This document shows, piece by piece, positions 46,244-54,475 of a stretch of 64,000 bases of DNA. Position 1 is the stretch's first letter; each line of letters opens with the position of its first letter. The position numbers were made by a program, and so were the translations under genes. Source of the stretch: DATBVX01 sp963705495 (GTDB taxonomy: Bacteria; Pseudomonadota; Gammaproteobacteria; Steroidobacterales; Steroidobacteraceae); contig CAVPJQ010000005.1 of NCBI GenBank assembly GCA_963705495.1, forward strand, positions 186,001 to 250,000. The letters run 5' to 3'. A model generated the notes under the pieces. That model saw nothing but the letters and a program-made list of their open reading frames with translations. It had not been told where the DNA came from and did not search any database.

Positions 46244-47299
46244 CGGGCCTTCTCCTCTTGGGCTTGTTTCTGTTTTTGACGTGCGAGTACGGCAGAGGCG
46301 ACGCCGATCGCTGCACCCTGCGGCGGCAGCGACGGCGACAGTCCCGGGCGTGCCCCAGCGCGCTACCGACAGAGGCTCGTAGAAGCCGCCCTTGTCCCAG
46401 AAGTTCGGCTCCGCACACCCGATGCAGCCATGGCCGGCCTCGATCGGGAAGCTGGTCCCGCCATTCCACTTGACGGTGGCGCAGGCGTTGTACGTGGTCG
46501 GTCCCTTGCAACCGACCTTGAACAGGCACCAACCCTTGCGCGCCCCCTCGTCGTCGAAGGACTCGGCGAACTGGCCGCGCTCGTAGAACGGGCGTCGGTA
46601 GCAGCGATCGTGAATCGTCTGCCCATAGAAGGAGCGCGGCCGGCCGAGCGCGTCGAGCTCCGGGATCTTGCCGAAGGTCAGGTACTGTGCCAGCACGCCG
46701 GTGATTACGACCGGAATGGGCGGACAACCCGATACGTTGATGATCGGCTTGTCCTTGATCAGATCGCGCACGGCCACGGCGCCCGTCGGATTCGGCGCCG
46801 CCATCGGAATACCGCCGAACGCCGCGCACGTGCCGATGGCAACGATTGCCGCGGCACCCTTGGCGACCTCATGCAGCAGGTCGACGTTGCTGACACCCGC
46901 GATGGTCGAGTAGCCCGGGTTGCCGAGCGGGATGGAGCCGTCGACCGCCAGCAGGTACTTGCCCCAGTTCTCCTGCATCGCCTGGCGGCGCGCGTCCTCC
47001 GCCGCCTCGCCGGCAGCGGCCTGGAGGGTGTGCTGATAGTCGAGCGAAATCGCGTCGAAGATCAGGCTCTCGAGCGTCGAGGTGTCGGCGCGCGTGATCG
47101 ATTCGGTACAACCCGTGCATTCCTGGAACGGGAGCCAGATGACCGACGGCCGGCGCGCTTTCTCGAGCGCCGCGGCGATTTCCTGCGCCATCCCCGGGGG
47201 CAGCGCCATCCACGAGGCGGCCGCCGCACAGAACTTCAGCAGGCCGCGACGCGTCACTCCGCGGCTGCGCAGATAGTCGCCCACCAGAACGTCGCGCAT
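46240..47299 (-). CDS. hynS: [NiFe] hydrogenase small subunit (frameshifted near the 3' end)
   Basis: The Fe-S subunit of about 352 residues. The N-terminal Tat signal contains TRRGLLKF, so the dimer is exported folded. The proximal cluster begins ECTGCTES (Cys61, Cys64) without the extra cysteines of oxygen-tolerant group 1d enzymes. Distal motifs include GTCAAFGG, SGCPPIP, HDRCYRR, GWCLFKVGCKGP and GHGCIGCAEPNFWD. One extra C in the CCC at 46316-46318 (plus strand) breaks the frame after VAVAAAAG; repair gives AAIGVASAVLARQKQ and a stop overlapping isp1. It is 13 bp after hyaF. Confidence 0.94.
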
Positions 47300-47312
47300 G
47301 TCTCCCCCTTTC

Positions 47313-47801
47313 TCAGGCCGGGCCAGCGGGTCCAGGCTCTTGTAGCACCTTCACCGCGCCATCCCCATCCGTATTTCGCGTAGTCCGCCGCGCCGCGGGC
47401 TGCCTCATCAGCGCTACGTCGCGAGCCAGGCGCTCGCGGCTGTCGCGCATCTCCGCCGGCTGCGAGCGCACGATGTCGGGAATGAAACAGATCTCGATGA
47501 AGCGACCGATGATCTCTCCCTCGGGGTCGAGGTGCGTAACCACCCAAACGCCTGCGAAGCGGGTCTCCTGCACCGTCGACGTCCCGCCCGCTTCGAGCTC
47601 GGCACGCACTTCGCCCTTGCCGAGGAAATCGAGGATGCGGCCTTCTTCCCCCGGGGCGAGCGGTACGCTGCGCAGGTCGATAGCCGCAGCCGGGCCGCCG
47701 GCGAGCAGTCGCTCGAGTGCATGTCCGATTTCATGGAGCAGGGGCTCTATGTTCCCACTCGCGTGTTCAACCGCCACCGGAATCGAGGCCAGTGTGCTCA
47801 C
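47313..47801 (-). CDS. hyaF: Hydrogenase expression/formation protein HupH/HyaF
   Basis: A 162-residue protein with LLHEIGHALERLLAGG, AIDLRSVPLAPGEEGRILDFLG and ETRFAGVWVVTHLDPEGEIIGRFIEICFIP, the conserved C-terminal HupH/HyaF domain. Its members help mature the small subunit or its Fe-S clusters. The longer open frame upstream is non-homologous; I use the GTG at 47799-47801. It lies between hyaD (5 bp) and hynS (13 bp). It is shorter than E. coli HyaF (about 285 residues), carrying essentially the C-terminal domain. Confidence 0.87.
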   Translation of the reverse strand: MSTLASIPVAVEHASGNIEPLLHEIGHALERLLAGGPAAAIDLRSVPLAPGEEGRILDFLGKGEVRAELEAGGTSTVQETRFAGVWVVTHLDPEGEIIGRFIEICFIPDIVRSQPAEMRDSRERLARDVALMRQPAARRTTRNTDGDGAVKVLQEPGPAGPA

Positions 47802-47806
47802 TGTGG

Positions 47807-48307
47807 CTAATCCGAATCGGCGAGCCAGCGTTCGAGCACTTCGCGCGCCACCCGCACTGCGGGTTCGACGCCCCGCTGCACCTCCGGGCTCAGCTCTTCG
47901 CCGAGCTCGACCGCCGCCGGCTCGACGCCGACCAGGGCGCGGCGCCGCGGCGCGTGCCCCGAGAGTCGCGCCATGTCGAGCACGTCGCGCAGGCCGATCT
48001 CGTGCACGCTGCCAGAGCGCCCCTGCAGGAACGCATCCATGGCCTCGTCTTCGAAGCAACGCGCCGACCCGGGGGCCTCGGCCATGCGCACCGCATCAAT
48101 GACCAGCAGATCCGGGGCGTGCTCGACGAGCGCCGAGAGCATGAAGCCGATGGTGCCGCCGTCGACGAAACTGAGGCGCGGGTCCGCGCCCAGGCGGCGT
48201 TCGAGCACTTGCAGCACCCGCAAGCCGACCCCGTCGTCCCGGAGCAGCATGTTGCCGATGCCGAGCACCAGAACCTGTGTCGCGGAGCCTTTGACCGGTC
48301 GTTCCAT
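47807..48307 (-). CDS. hyaD: Hydrogenase maturation protease HyaD/HupD
   Basis: A 166-residue nickel-dependent endopeptidase that trims the large-subunit C-terminus. The start VLVLGIGNMLLRDDGVGLRVLQVL has the family Glu replaced by the usual Asp-Asp context, VDGGTIGF and LLVIDAVRMAEAPG carry the metal-binding acidic residue, and SVHEIGLRDVL the histidine. It is the first gene of the structural operon and divergent from hypC. Its expected target is the HynL tail after His557. Confidence 0.92.
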   Translation of the reverse strand: MERPVKGSATQVLVLGIGNMLLRDDGVGLRVLQVLERRLGADPRLSFVDGGTIGFMLSALVEHAPDLLVIDAVRMAEAPGSARCFEDEAMDAFLQGRSGSVHEIGLRDVLDMARLSGHAPRRRALVGVEPAAVELGEELSPEVQRGVEPAVRVAREVLERWLADSD

Positions 48308-48374
48308 CGTGTAATGTTCGCCCGATCGCCTGCGCCAGTCAGTAGATACTTGTCAGCACGCGCCCGCGAGGTGG

Positions 48375-48409
48375 GCGCGCCCCCGGAGGCGCGCGTAGTA
48401 TATATCGCC
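48375..48409. promoter_or_regulatory. Divergent hyaD/hypC promoter region with inverted repeat
   Basis: A perfect inverted repeat GCGCGCC-N6-GGCGCGC (48375-48394) lies beside an AT-rich GTAGTATATATC box that ends four bases before the hypC ATG. On the minus strand the box reads TATACT, five of six matches to a -10 for hyaD; on the plus strand TATATA would start transcription at or near the hypC ATG. No Shine-Dalgarno precedes hypC. No sigma-54 (TGGCAC-N5-TTGC) site was seen in this interval. Confidence 0.4.
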
Positions 48410-48637
48410 ATGTGTCTCGCGATCCCAATGCAGATCCGTACCCTGGACGGTTACCGCGCCGAGTGTGAGGTCAAGGGCATCCGCCGCTCGGTGAGCTTGT
48501 TCATGCTGCAGGACGAGCCGCTCCAGCCCGGCGATTTCGTGCTGGTACACGTCGGCTACGCGATCCAGAAGCTGGGCGAGGCCGAAGCGCGCTCCGCCTG
48601 GGAGCTGTTCGACGAGATGCTGGCCGCCGATGCATGA
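48410..48637 (+). CDS. hypC: Hydrogenase maturation chaperone HypC
   Basis: A 75-residue chaperone starting MCLAIP, with the essential Cys2 that holds the Fe(CN)2CO unit with HypD. VSLFMLQDEPLQPGDFVLVHVGYAIQKL matches the family fold, and the C-terminal helix ends in EMLAADA. It is the first gene of hypCABDF-(radical SAM)-hypE and overlaps hypA by eight bases. Confidence 0.95.
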   Translation: MCLAIPMQIRTLDGYRAECEVKGIRRSVSLFMLQDEPLQPGDFVLVHVGYAIQKLGEAEARSAWELFDEMLAADA

Positions 48638-49004
48638 GCTCGCGGTATGCCAGGCGTTGCTCGACGAAGTCGAGCGCATCGCCCGGGAGCGCCGCGCCGA
48701 GCGTGTCTGCTCGGTGCGTGTACGCCTGGGCGCACTCGCCGGCGTAGAGCCGCAGCTCCTGCAACGCGCGTACGAAATCGCGCGAGCCGGTACGCTTGCC
48801 GCTGAGGCGGCCCTCGCCATCGAGGAATCGCCGACGCGGGTGTACTGCCCGCGATGCAGAACTGAAGGCCCGGCGCGTGCGCAGCGGCTCGTGTGTGCCG
48901 CGTGCGGCGAGTGGCGCACGCAGCTGGTTGCCGGCGACGAGCTGGTGCTCATGAGCGTCGATCTGATCTCGTCCGACGACGCGACGGCAGAACGGGGGAA
49001 CTAG
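48630..49004 (+). CDS. hypA: Hydrogenase nickel-insertion protein HypA
   Basis: A 124-residue metallochaperone. The N-terminal MHE binds nickel. The zinc domain has YCPRC (C-x2-C) and CAACG (C-x2-C). The N-terminal helix LAVCQALLDEVERIARE is typical. It works with HypB to put nickel into the large subunit. It overlaps hypC and precedes hypB by two bases. Confidence 0.94.
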   Translation: MHELAVCQALLDEVERIARERRAERVCSVRVRLGALAGVEPQLLQRAYEIARAGTLAAEAALAIEESPTRVYCPRCRTEGPARAQRLVCAACGEWRTQLVAGDELVLMSVDLISSDDATAERGN

Positions 49005-49006
49005 TC

Positions 49007-49738
49007 ATGTGCCAGAACTGCGGATGCTCCATGACCGAGGTGGAGCACGTGCCCGTCGTCAAATCGTTGCTCGAGCGCAACGACGCCGAAGCGCACCACA
49101 ATCGGGAACACCTCGACGCGCATGGCGTGCTGGCTGTCAATCTGATGTCGGCGCCGGGCTCGGGAAAGACGCGACTGCTCGAGGTCACGGTCTGCGCGCT
49201 GAATGCGCAGTTGCCGTGCGCCGTCATCGAGGGCGATCTCGAGACCGACAACGATGCGGCGCGCATCCGTAGTCACGGTGTGCCGGCGGTGCAGATTACC
49301 ACGGGCTCGGCCTGCCACCTCGATGCCCGAATGGTGCACGAGGCGCTGCACGAGCTCGATCTCGACGCGATCGACATGCTGTTCATCGAGAACGTCGGCA
49401 ATCTCGTCTGTCCCGCGAGCTTCGCGCTCGGCGCGCATCGCAACGTGGTGCTCGTGTCCGTGACCGAGGGCGATGACAAGCCGGCAAAATATCCGGTGAT
49501 GTTCCGCGCCGCGGACCTGGTGCTGGTGAGCAAGGTCGATCTGCTCGGTGCGGTCGACGATTTCGAAGTGAGCAACATCGCGCGGCATGTCCGCTCGGTC
49601 GGCAATCCTGCTCCGGTCATGGCGATCTCGGCGCGCACCGGCGAGGGTATCGACGAGTGGCTCGAGTGGCTGCGCGTCGAGCGAACGGCTGCGCACGGCA
49701 TCGAGCGGCGAGGCTCTGTCGTCGCACTACCCGCATGA
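49007..49738 (+). CDS. hypB: Hydrogenase nickel-incorporation GTPase HypB
   Basis: A 243-residue SIMIBI GTPase. The N-terminus has CQNCGC (the high-affinity nickel site, C-x2-C-G-C), with only a short histidine cluster (EAHHNREH), so little nickel storage. The G domain has the P-loop MSAPGSGKT, EGDLETDNDAARI, GSACHLDA (metal site at the dimer interface), ENVGNLVCPA and SKVDLL. It overlaps hypD by four bases (ATGA). Confidence 0.95.
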   Translation: MCQNCGCSMTEVEHVPVVKSLLERNDAEAHHNREHLDAHGVLAVNLMSAPGSGKTRLLEVTVCALNAQLPCAVIEGDLETDNDAARIRSHGVPAVQITTGSACHLDARMVHEALHELDLDAIDMLFIENVGNLVCPASFALGAHRNVVLVSVTEGDDKPAKYPVMFRAADLVLVSKVDLLGAVDDFEVSNIARHVRSVGNPAPVMAISARTGEGIDEWLEWLRVERTAAHGIERRGSVVALPA

Positions 49739-50871
49739 ATGCCATGGCAGTCCCTGCCGCCGAGTGGCTCGAGCGCATACGCGCGCTCGCGCTGCCGCGG
49801 CCGGTGAAGATCCTCAACGTCTGCGGCGGGCACGAGCGTTCCATCAGCGCGGCCGGCTTGCGTGCAGCCCTGCCTTCCCGGATCGAGCTCATTCCGGGTC
49901 CTGGATGTCCGGTCTGCATCTGCCCTGAAGAAGACATTCACGAGGCGATCCAGATCGCGCGCGGCGAGGCGGCGACCGTGGTCGCGTATGGCGACATGCT
50001 GCGCGTGCCGGTAAACGCGCCGCGCAGCGAACCGCGCTCGCTCGAGCAGGCGAAGGCCGCGGGCGCCGACGTGCGACCGATCGCCAGCCCGCTCGACGCG
50101 GTGCGCATCGCGCGCGCGAACGCGGGCCGGCCCGTCGTGTTTCTCGCGGCCGGATTCGAGACCACAACCGCGCCGTGCGCAGCGATGCTCGCGCAAGGTG
50201 CGCCCGATAACCTCCACGTCCTGCTCTCCGGACGGCGCACCTGGCCAATCGTTGCGCAGTTGCTCGAGAGCGGCACGGCCGCGTTCGATGCGTTGGTTGC
50301 ACCCGGCCACGTCTCGACCGTGATGGGTCCCGAGGAATGGGAGTTCGTGGTCTCGCGACACCGGATGCCCGCGGCGATCGCCGGCTTCATGCCCGACACA
50401 CTCCTGGCGGCGACCTATTCCGTGTTGCGCCAGTTGCTGGAAGAGAAACCCTTCCTCGACAACTGCTACGGTCGTGCCGTACGGCCCGGCGGCAACACCG
50501 CGGCGCGGCGTTTCCTCGACCAGGTGATGAGCGTGGTCGATGCCAACTGGCGCGGCATCGGCGTCGTGCCGCAGTCCGGTTACGCGCTCAGGCCCGAGTA
50601 CGCCGCACACGATGCGCGCGTGCGCTTTCCCGGCTACCGGGACCTGGCGCGTAAACGCGCCGGCGAAATGCCACCGGGTTGCGATTGCGCGCAGGTGGTG
50701 CTCGGCCGGATCCGGCCGAACGAGTGCCGACTCTACGGCGTCGCCTGCACACCGCACCATCCCATCGGCCCCTGCATGGTGTCCGACGAAGGGGCCTGTC
50801 GTATCTGGTGGGCGAGCGGCGTGCGCGAGCGGGTAGACGCGCCGCGCCGTGCAGCCGCCAGTGGAGAGTGA
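49735..50871 (+). CDS. hypD: Hydrogenase maturation factor HypD
   Basis: A 378-residue Fe-S protein on which, with HypC, the Fe(CN)2CO cofactor is assembled. It has ILNVCGGHERSI, the GPGCPVCICP motif, AAGFETTTAP, the ALVAPGHVSTVMG segment, and the C-terminal cluster cysteines (PPGCDCAQVVLGRIRPNECRL and CTPHHPIGPCMVSDEGACRIW). I use the ATG overlapping the hypB stop rather than upstream alternatives. It is normal in length and 6 bp before hypF. Confidence 0.95.
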   Translation: MNAMAVPAAEWLERIRALALPRPVKILNVCGGHERSISAAGLRAALPSRIELIPGPGCPVCICPEEDIHEAIQIARGEAATVVAYGDMLRVPVNAPRSEPRSLEQAKAAGADVRPIASPLDAVRIARANAGRPVVFLAAGFETTTAPCAAMLAQGAPDNLHVLLSGRRTWPIVAQLLESGTAAFDALVAPGHVSTVMGPEEWEFVVSRHRMPAAIAGFMPDTLLAATYSVLRQLLEEKPFLDNCYGRAVRPGGNTAARRFLDQVMSVVDANWRGIGVVPQSGYALRPEYAAHDARVRFPGYRDLARKRAGEMPPGCDCAQVVLGRIRPNECRLYGVACTPHHPIGPCMVSDEGACRIWWASGVRERVDAPRRAAASGE

Positions 50872-50877
50872 GGGCGT

Positions 50878-53148
50878 GTGACCGCGCCCGCGGCGATCGC
50901 GAGGCACTTCGTCCTCACCGGACACGTGCAGGGTGTCGGCTTTCGCCCTTTCGTCTATCGGCTTGCGCGGCACCACAACGTCACCGGCAGCGTCTGCAAC
51001 CGGCTGGGTGAAGTCGACATCGTCGTGCAGGGCGAGTCGCGCGCCGTAGCGGCGTTTGCGCGCGAGGTGATCGTCTCCGCGCCGCCACTTGCCGCGCCGC
51101 GCCTCGCGCTCGATGAGCCCTGGGAAGTCGATCGAGACCTCCGTGATTTCCTGATTGCGCCAAGCGAGAGCGGGCACGCCGCGCGTATCTTCGTGCCCGC
51201 CGATCAGTTCATGTGCGATGACTGCCGCCGAGAGCTCGAAGATCCGCGTGATCGGCGCTTTCGCTACCCGTTCATCAATTGCACGCAGTGCGGGCCGCGC
51301 TACACGCTCATCGAGCGCCTGCCGTACGACCGTCCGAATACCACGCTCGCCCGTTTCACCCTGTGCGCGGACTGCGAGCGCGAGTACCGTGACCCGCTCG
51401 ACCGGCGCTATCACGCGGAGCCGATCGCCTGCCCGCGTTGCGGACCGCAAGTCATTCTGCGCGAGCGCAATGGCACGGTACGCGCGGAGCGCGCGGCGGC
51501 GATCGAGAGTGCTCTCGATTTTCTGCGCGGTGGCGCTGTGCTCGGCGTCAAGGGCGTCGGCGGTTATCACCTGATGTGCGACGCACGGAACGAGGAGGCC
51601 GTGCGCGCGTTACGCACGCGCAAGCGACGTCCGGACAAGCCGCTCGCCGTGATGTTCCCGTGGCGCGGCGCGAATGGTCTCGCGGCCATACGCGAAGAGG
51701 CGACACCGACCGAAACCGAGGCGGCGATGATCGGCTCGCCCGCACGCCCGATCGTGCTCGTGACGCGCAAGGCGCAGTCGACGCTTGCCCTGGGAATCGC
51801 ACCGGGACTCGCGGAGTTCGGCGTGTTCCTGCCGTACAGCCCGCTGCATCATCTGCTGCTCGAGGGGTTCGGCGGGCCGCTGGTCGCGACCTCCGGCAAC
51901 CTGAGCGGAGAGCCGGTGATCACCGATGAAACGATGGCCGGTGCGCGCCTCGTGCCGATCGTCGATGCGTTTCTGCACCACGACCGGCCGATCGTGCGGC
52001 CGGCGGACGATTCGGTCTGCCGGCGCATCGCGGGGTGCATGCGTCGCGTGCGCATCGGGCGCGGGCTCGGGCCGCTCGAGCTGGACCTGGCCTTCGATGT
52101 TCCCGAGCCGATGATCGCTGTCGGTGCGCACCTGAAGAATTGCGTGGCGCTCGCCTGGGAGCGCCGCGCGGTCGTCTCGCCGCACATCGGCACGCTCGCG
52201 AGTCCACGCGCGCTCAGCGTCTTCGAGCGCACCATCGAAGACTTGCAGCAACTCTACGGGGTGCGCGCGACGCACATCGCCTGTGATGCTCATCCCGGTT
52301 ACGCGAGCACGCGCCACGCGGTGAAGAGCGGCCTGCCGCTCACGCGCGTCTGGCATCATCACGCTCACGCCGGTGCACTCGCGACCGAGTGGCCCGATGA
52401 GCGCAATTGGCTGGTATTCGCCTGGGACGGCGTGGGACTCGGCACCGACGGCACCCTCTGGGGTGGCGAGACCTTCGCCGGATCGCCCGGACGGTGGACG
52501 CGGGTGGCGAGCTTGCGGCCGTTTCGACTGCCGGGCGGCGACCAGGTAGCGTACGAACCGTGGCGCAGCGCGGCTTCGCTCTGCTGGGAAACCGGCCGCA
52601 AGCCGCGCGAGCTGCCACCCGAAGGCGCGCTCTTGCACCGTGCGTGGACCAGGCAGGTCAACTCGCCGTGGTCCACCTCGGTCGGCCGGCTGTTCGATGC
52701 CGCGGCAGCGTTCGTGCTCGGCATCGCACGCACCAGTTACGAAGCGCAGGCACCGATGCAGCTCGAGGCCGCTGCCGCGTCCGTGGACTCTGCCGAAGCA
52801 CTGCCGATGGCCGTGGGGGCAGATGGTCTCTTGCGCGCCGATTGGGCACCACTCATCGACGTGCTCCGAGACGATAGGCTCAGCGCCGCGGAACGCGCCG
52901 GATACTTTCACGAGGCGCTCGCCGCAACGATCCTCGCGATCGCCGAGCGCGAACGAACGCGGCGTGGCACCTGCACCGTGGGTCTGACCGGCGGCGTGTT
53001 CCAGAACCGGCGCCTCACCGAGAGCGCGGTGCGCCTGCTCGAGCAGGCGGGCTTCGAGGTGCGCCTCGCCGAGGCGCTACCCTGCAACGACGCGGGTATC
53101 GCGCTCGGCCAGGTCGTCGAGGCGGTCGCGCGCCGGGAAATGCCGTGA
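50878..53148 (+). CDS. hypF: Carbamoyltransferase HypF
   Basis: A 756-residue enzyme that makes the cyanide ligands from carbamoyl phosphate. In order: acylphosphatase domain (GHVQGVGFRPFVYRLA), two zinc fingers (CDDCRREL...CTQCGPR; CADCEREY...CPRCGP), a YrdC/Sua5 domain (LGVKGVGGYHLMCDA; TSGNLSGEPV), and a Kae1-like domain (VWHHHAHAGALATEW; FAWDGVGLGTDGTLWGG; GLTGGVFQNRRL). The GTG start is followed by a normal N-terminus. It overlaps the next gene by four bases. Confidence 0.95.
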   Translation: MTAPAAIARHFVLTGHVQGVGFRPFVYRLARHHNVTGSVCNRLGEVDIVVQGESRAVAAFAREVIVSAPPLAAPRLALDEPWEVDRDLRDFLIAPSESGHAARIFVPADQFMCDDCRRELEDPRDRRFRYPFINCTQCGPRYTLIERLPYDRPNTTLARFTLCADCEREYRDPLDRRYHAEPIACPRCGPQVILRERNGTVRAERAAAIESALDFLRGGAVLGVKGVGGYHLMCDARNEEAVRALRTRKRRPDKPLAVMFPWRGANGLAAIREEATPTETEAAMIGSPARPIVLVTRKAQSTLALGIAPGLAEFGVFLPYSPLHHLLLEGFGGPLVATSGNLSGEPVITDETMAGARLVPIVDAFLHHDRPIVRPADDSVCRRIAGCMRRVRIGRGLGPLELDLAFDVPEPMIAVGAHLKNCVALAWERRAVVSPHIGTLASPRALSVFERTIEDLQQLYGVRATHIACDAHPGYASTRHAVKSGLPLTRVWHHHAHAGALATEWPDERNWLVFAWDGVGLGTDGTLWGGETFAGSPGRWTRVASLRPFRLPGGDQVAYEPWRSAASLCWETGRKPRELPPEGALLHRAWTRQVNSPWSTSVGRLFDAAAAFVLGIARTSYEAQAPMQLEAAAASVDSAEALPMAVGADGLLRADWAPLIDVLRDDRLSAAERAGYFHEALAATILAIAERERTRRGTCTVGLTGGVFQNRRLTESAVRLLEQAGFEVRLAEALPCNDAGIALGQVVEAVARREMP

Positions 53149-54467
53149 TCGACATCCTGATCGCCGCGTTCATGCGCCACGCTTATCGCGCCGCGATGCG
53201 CCTCGAGCCGCTGCGCGCGGGTTTTGCGCTGCCGCCGCCAGACCCTGCACGGCGCTACCTGCTCTACGTGCACGTGCCTTTCTGCCCGTCGCTCTGCCCG
53301 TTCTGTTCCTTCCATCGCGTCGTCTTGCGGGACGACAAGGCGCGACGCTACTTCACGGCGCTGCGCACGCAGATCCGGCAGTACGCTGACGCGGGGTTTC
53401 GCGTCGGAGGCGTGTACGTCGGAGGCGGTACGCCGACGTCGGTTCCGGACGAGCTCGAGCGCACGCTGGACCTGATCAATCAGCTCTTCGGCCGTCAGGC
53501 GCCTTCGGTCGAGACCAACCCGAACGATCTCACGCCTGCGATCGTCGGCATGCTGCAACGAGCGGGTGTCGCGCGGCTCTCAGTCGGCGTGCAGAGCTTC
53601 GACGACGGCCTGCTGCGCGCGATGGGCCGCTACGAAAAGTACGGTTCCGCGGCCAGCATTCGCGAACATCTGGCCGCCGTGACCGATGCCTTTCCGACGC
53701 TCAACATCGACATGATCTTCAATCTGCCGGGCCAGACGCGCGCAATGCTCGATCGCGACCTCGACATCATCGTCGAGGAGCTCGGCGTGCAGCAGGTCTC
53801 GTTCTATCCGCTGATGGTCGTGTCTTCGACGCGCCTCGCCATGCGCGAGCGCATGGGTGGCTACGGCGCGAACCGCGAGCACGAGTTCTATCGCGCGATC
53901 CAGCGGCGCCTCGCCCGCGACTATCGTGCGGCATCTGCCTGGTGCTTCTCGCGTGGCAGCGCGGCGATCGACGAGTACATCGTGACCGACGACGAGTACA
54001 TCGGGGCGGGGAGCGGCGCGTTCGGTTACCTCCGCGGCCTCCTGTACTCGAACTCGTTTTCGCTCAACCGCTACGCACAACTCACCGGCGCGCGCCGCTT
54101 ACCGGTGACCATGGCGAGGCAGATGAGCGAGCTCGATCAGATGCGCTACGATTTCCTGACGCACCTCTTCGGCCTGTCGCTCGACAAGGAGTTCGTGCGC
54201 CGCAAATACGCCGGCCGCTTCGAGCGATGCCTGTGGCGCGAGATCGCTTTATTTCGCGCCATCGGCGCCTTGCGCGACACGGGGCCGCGCCTGGAGCTGA
54301 CCGAGCGCGGCAGGTACTACTGGGTCGTGATGATGCGCGAGTTCTTCACGGGCGTGAATCGCTTCCGCGACCAGATGCGGCGCTACATTCGCAGCGAACT
54401 CGGCGCTGCGCAGACGGATGACGCGCCAGCGCCCGCGGGCGCGACGCTGTACGACGCACGATCCTGA
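53145..54467 (+). CDS. HemN/HemW-like radical SAM protein embedded in the hyp operon
   Basis: A 440-residue radical SAM enzyme. VHVPFCPSLCPFCSF holds the C-x3-C-x2-C cluster motif (Cys47, Cys51, Cys54). GVYVGGGTPTSVPDELERTL, VETNPNDLTP, RLSVGVQSFDDGLL and NIDMIFNLPGQTRAML are typical of the coproporphyrinogen oxidase-like/HemW group. The C-terminal ~180 residues are less standard. Its GTG overlaps the hypF stop and hypE starts 8 bp later, so it is co-translated with the maturation genes. It might insert or repair heme (Isp1 is a cytochrome b) or serve hydrogenase assembly; neither role is shown by the sequence. Confidence 0.85.
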   Translation: MIDILIAAFMRHAYRAAMRLEPLRAGFALPPPDPARRYLLYVHVPFCPSLCPFCSFHRVVLRDDKARRYFTALRTQIRQYADAGFRVGGVYVGGGTPTSVPDELERTLDLINQLFGRQAPSVETNPNDLTPAIVGMLQRAGVARLSVGVQSFDDGLLRAMGRYEKYGSAASIREHLAAVTDAFPTLNIDMIFNLPGQTRAMLDRDLDIIVEELGVQQVSFYPLMVVSSTRLAMRERMGGYGANREHEFYRAIQRRLARDYRAASAWCFSRGSAAIDEYIVTDDEYIGAGSGAFGYLRGLLYSNSFSLNRYAQLTGARRLPVTMARQMSELDQMRYDFLTHLFGLSLDKEFVRRKYAGRFERCLWREIALFRAIGALRDTGPRLELTERGRYYWVVMMREFFTGVNRFRDQMRRYIRSELGAAQTDDAPAPAGATLYDARS

Positions 54468-54475
54468 GGTGTGGG

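Noticed and set aside
45587..47299. A single 570-residue fusion of hydrogenase small subunit and cytochrome b
   Set aside because: One extra base at 46316-46318 creates it. The other frame gives a normal HynS C-terminus with a stop overlapping the isp1 ATG.
49273..51570. A 765-residue open frame antisense to hypB, hypD and hypF
   Set aside because: Three well-conserved hyp genes occupy the other strand; the antisense translation has no recognisable domain.
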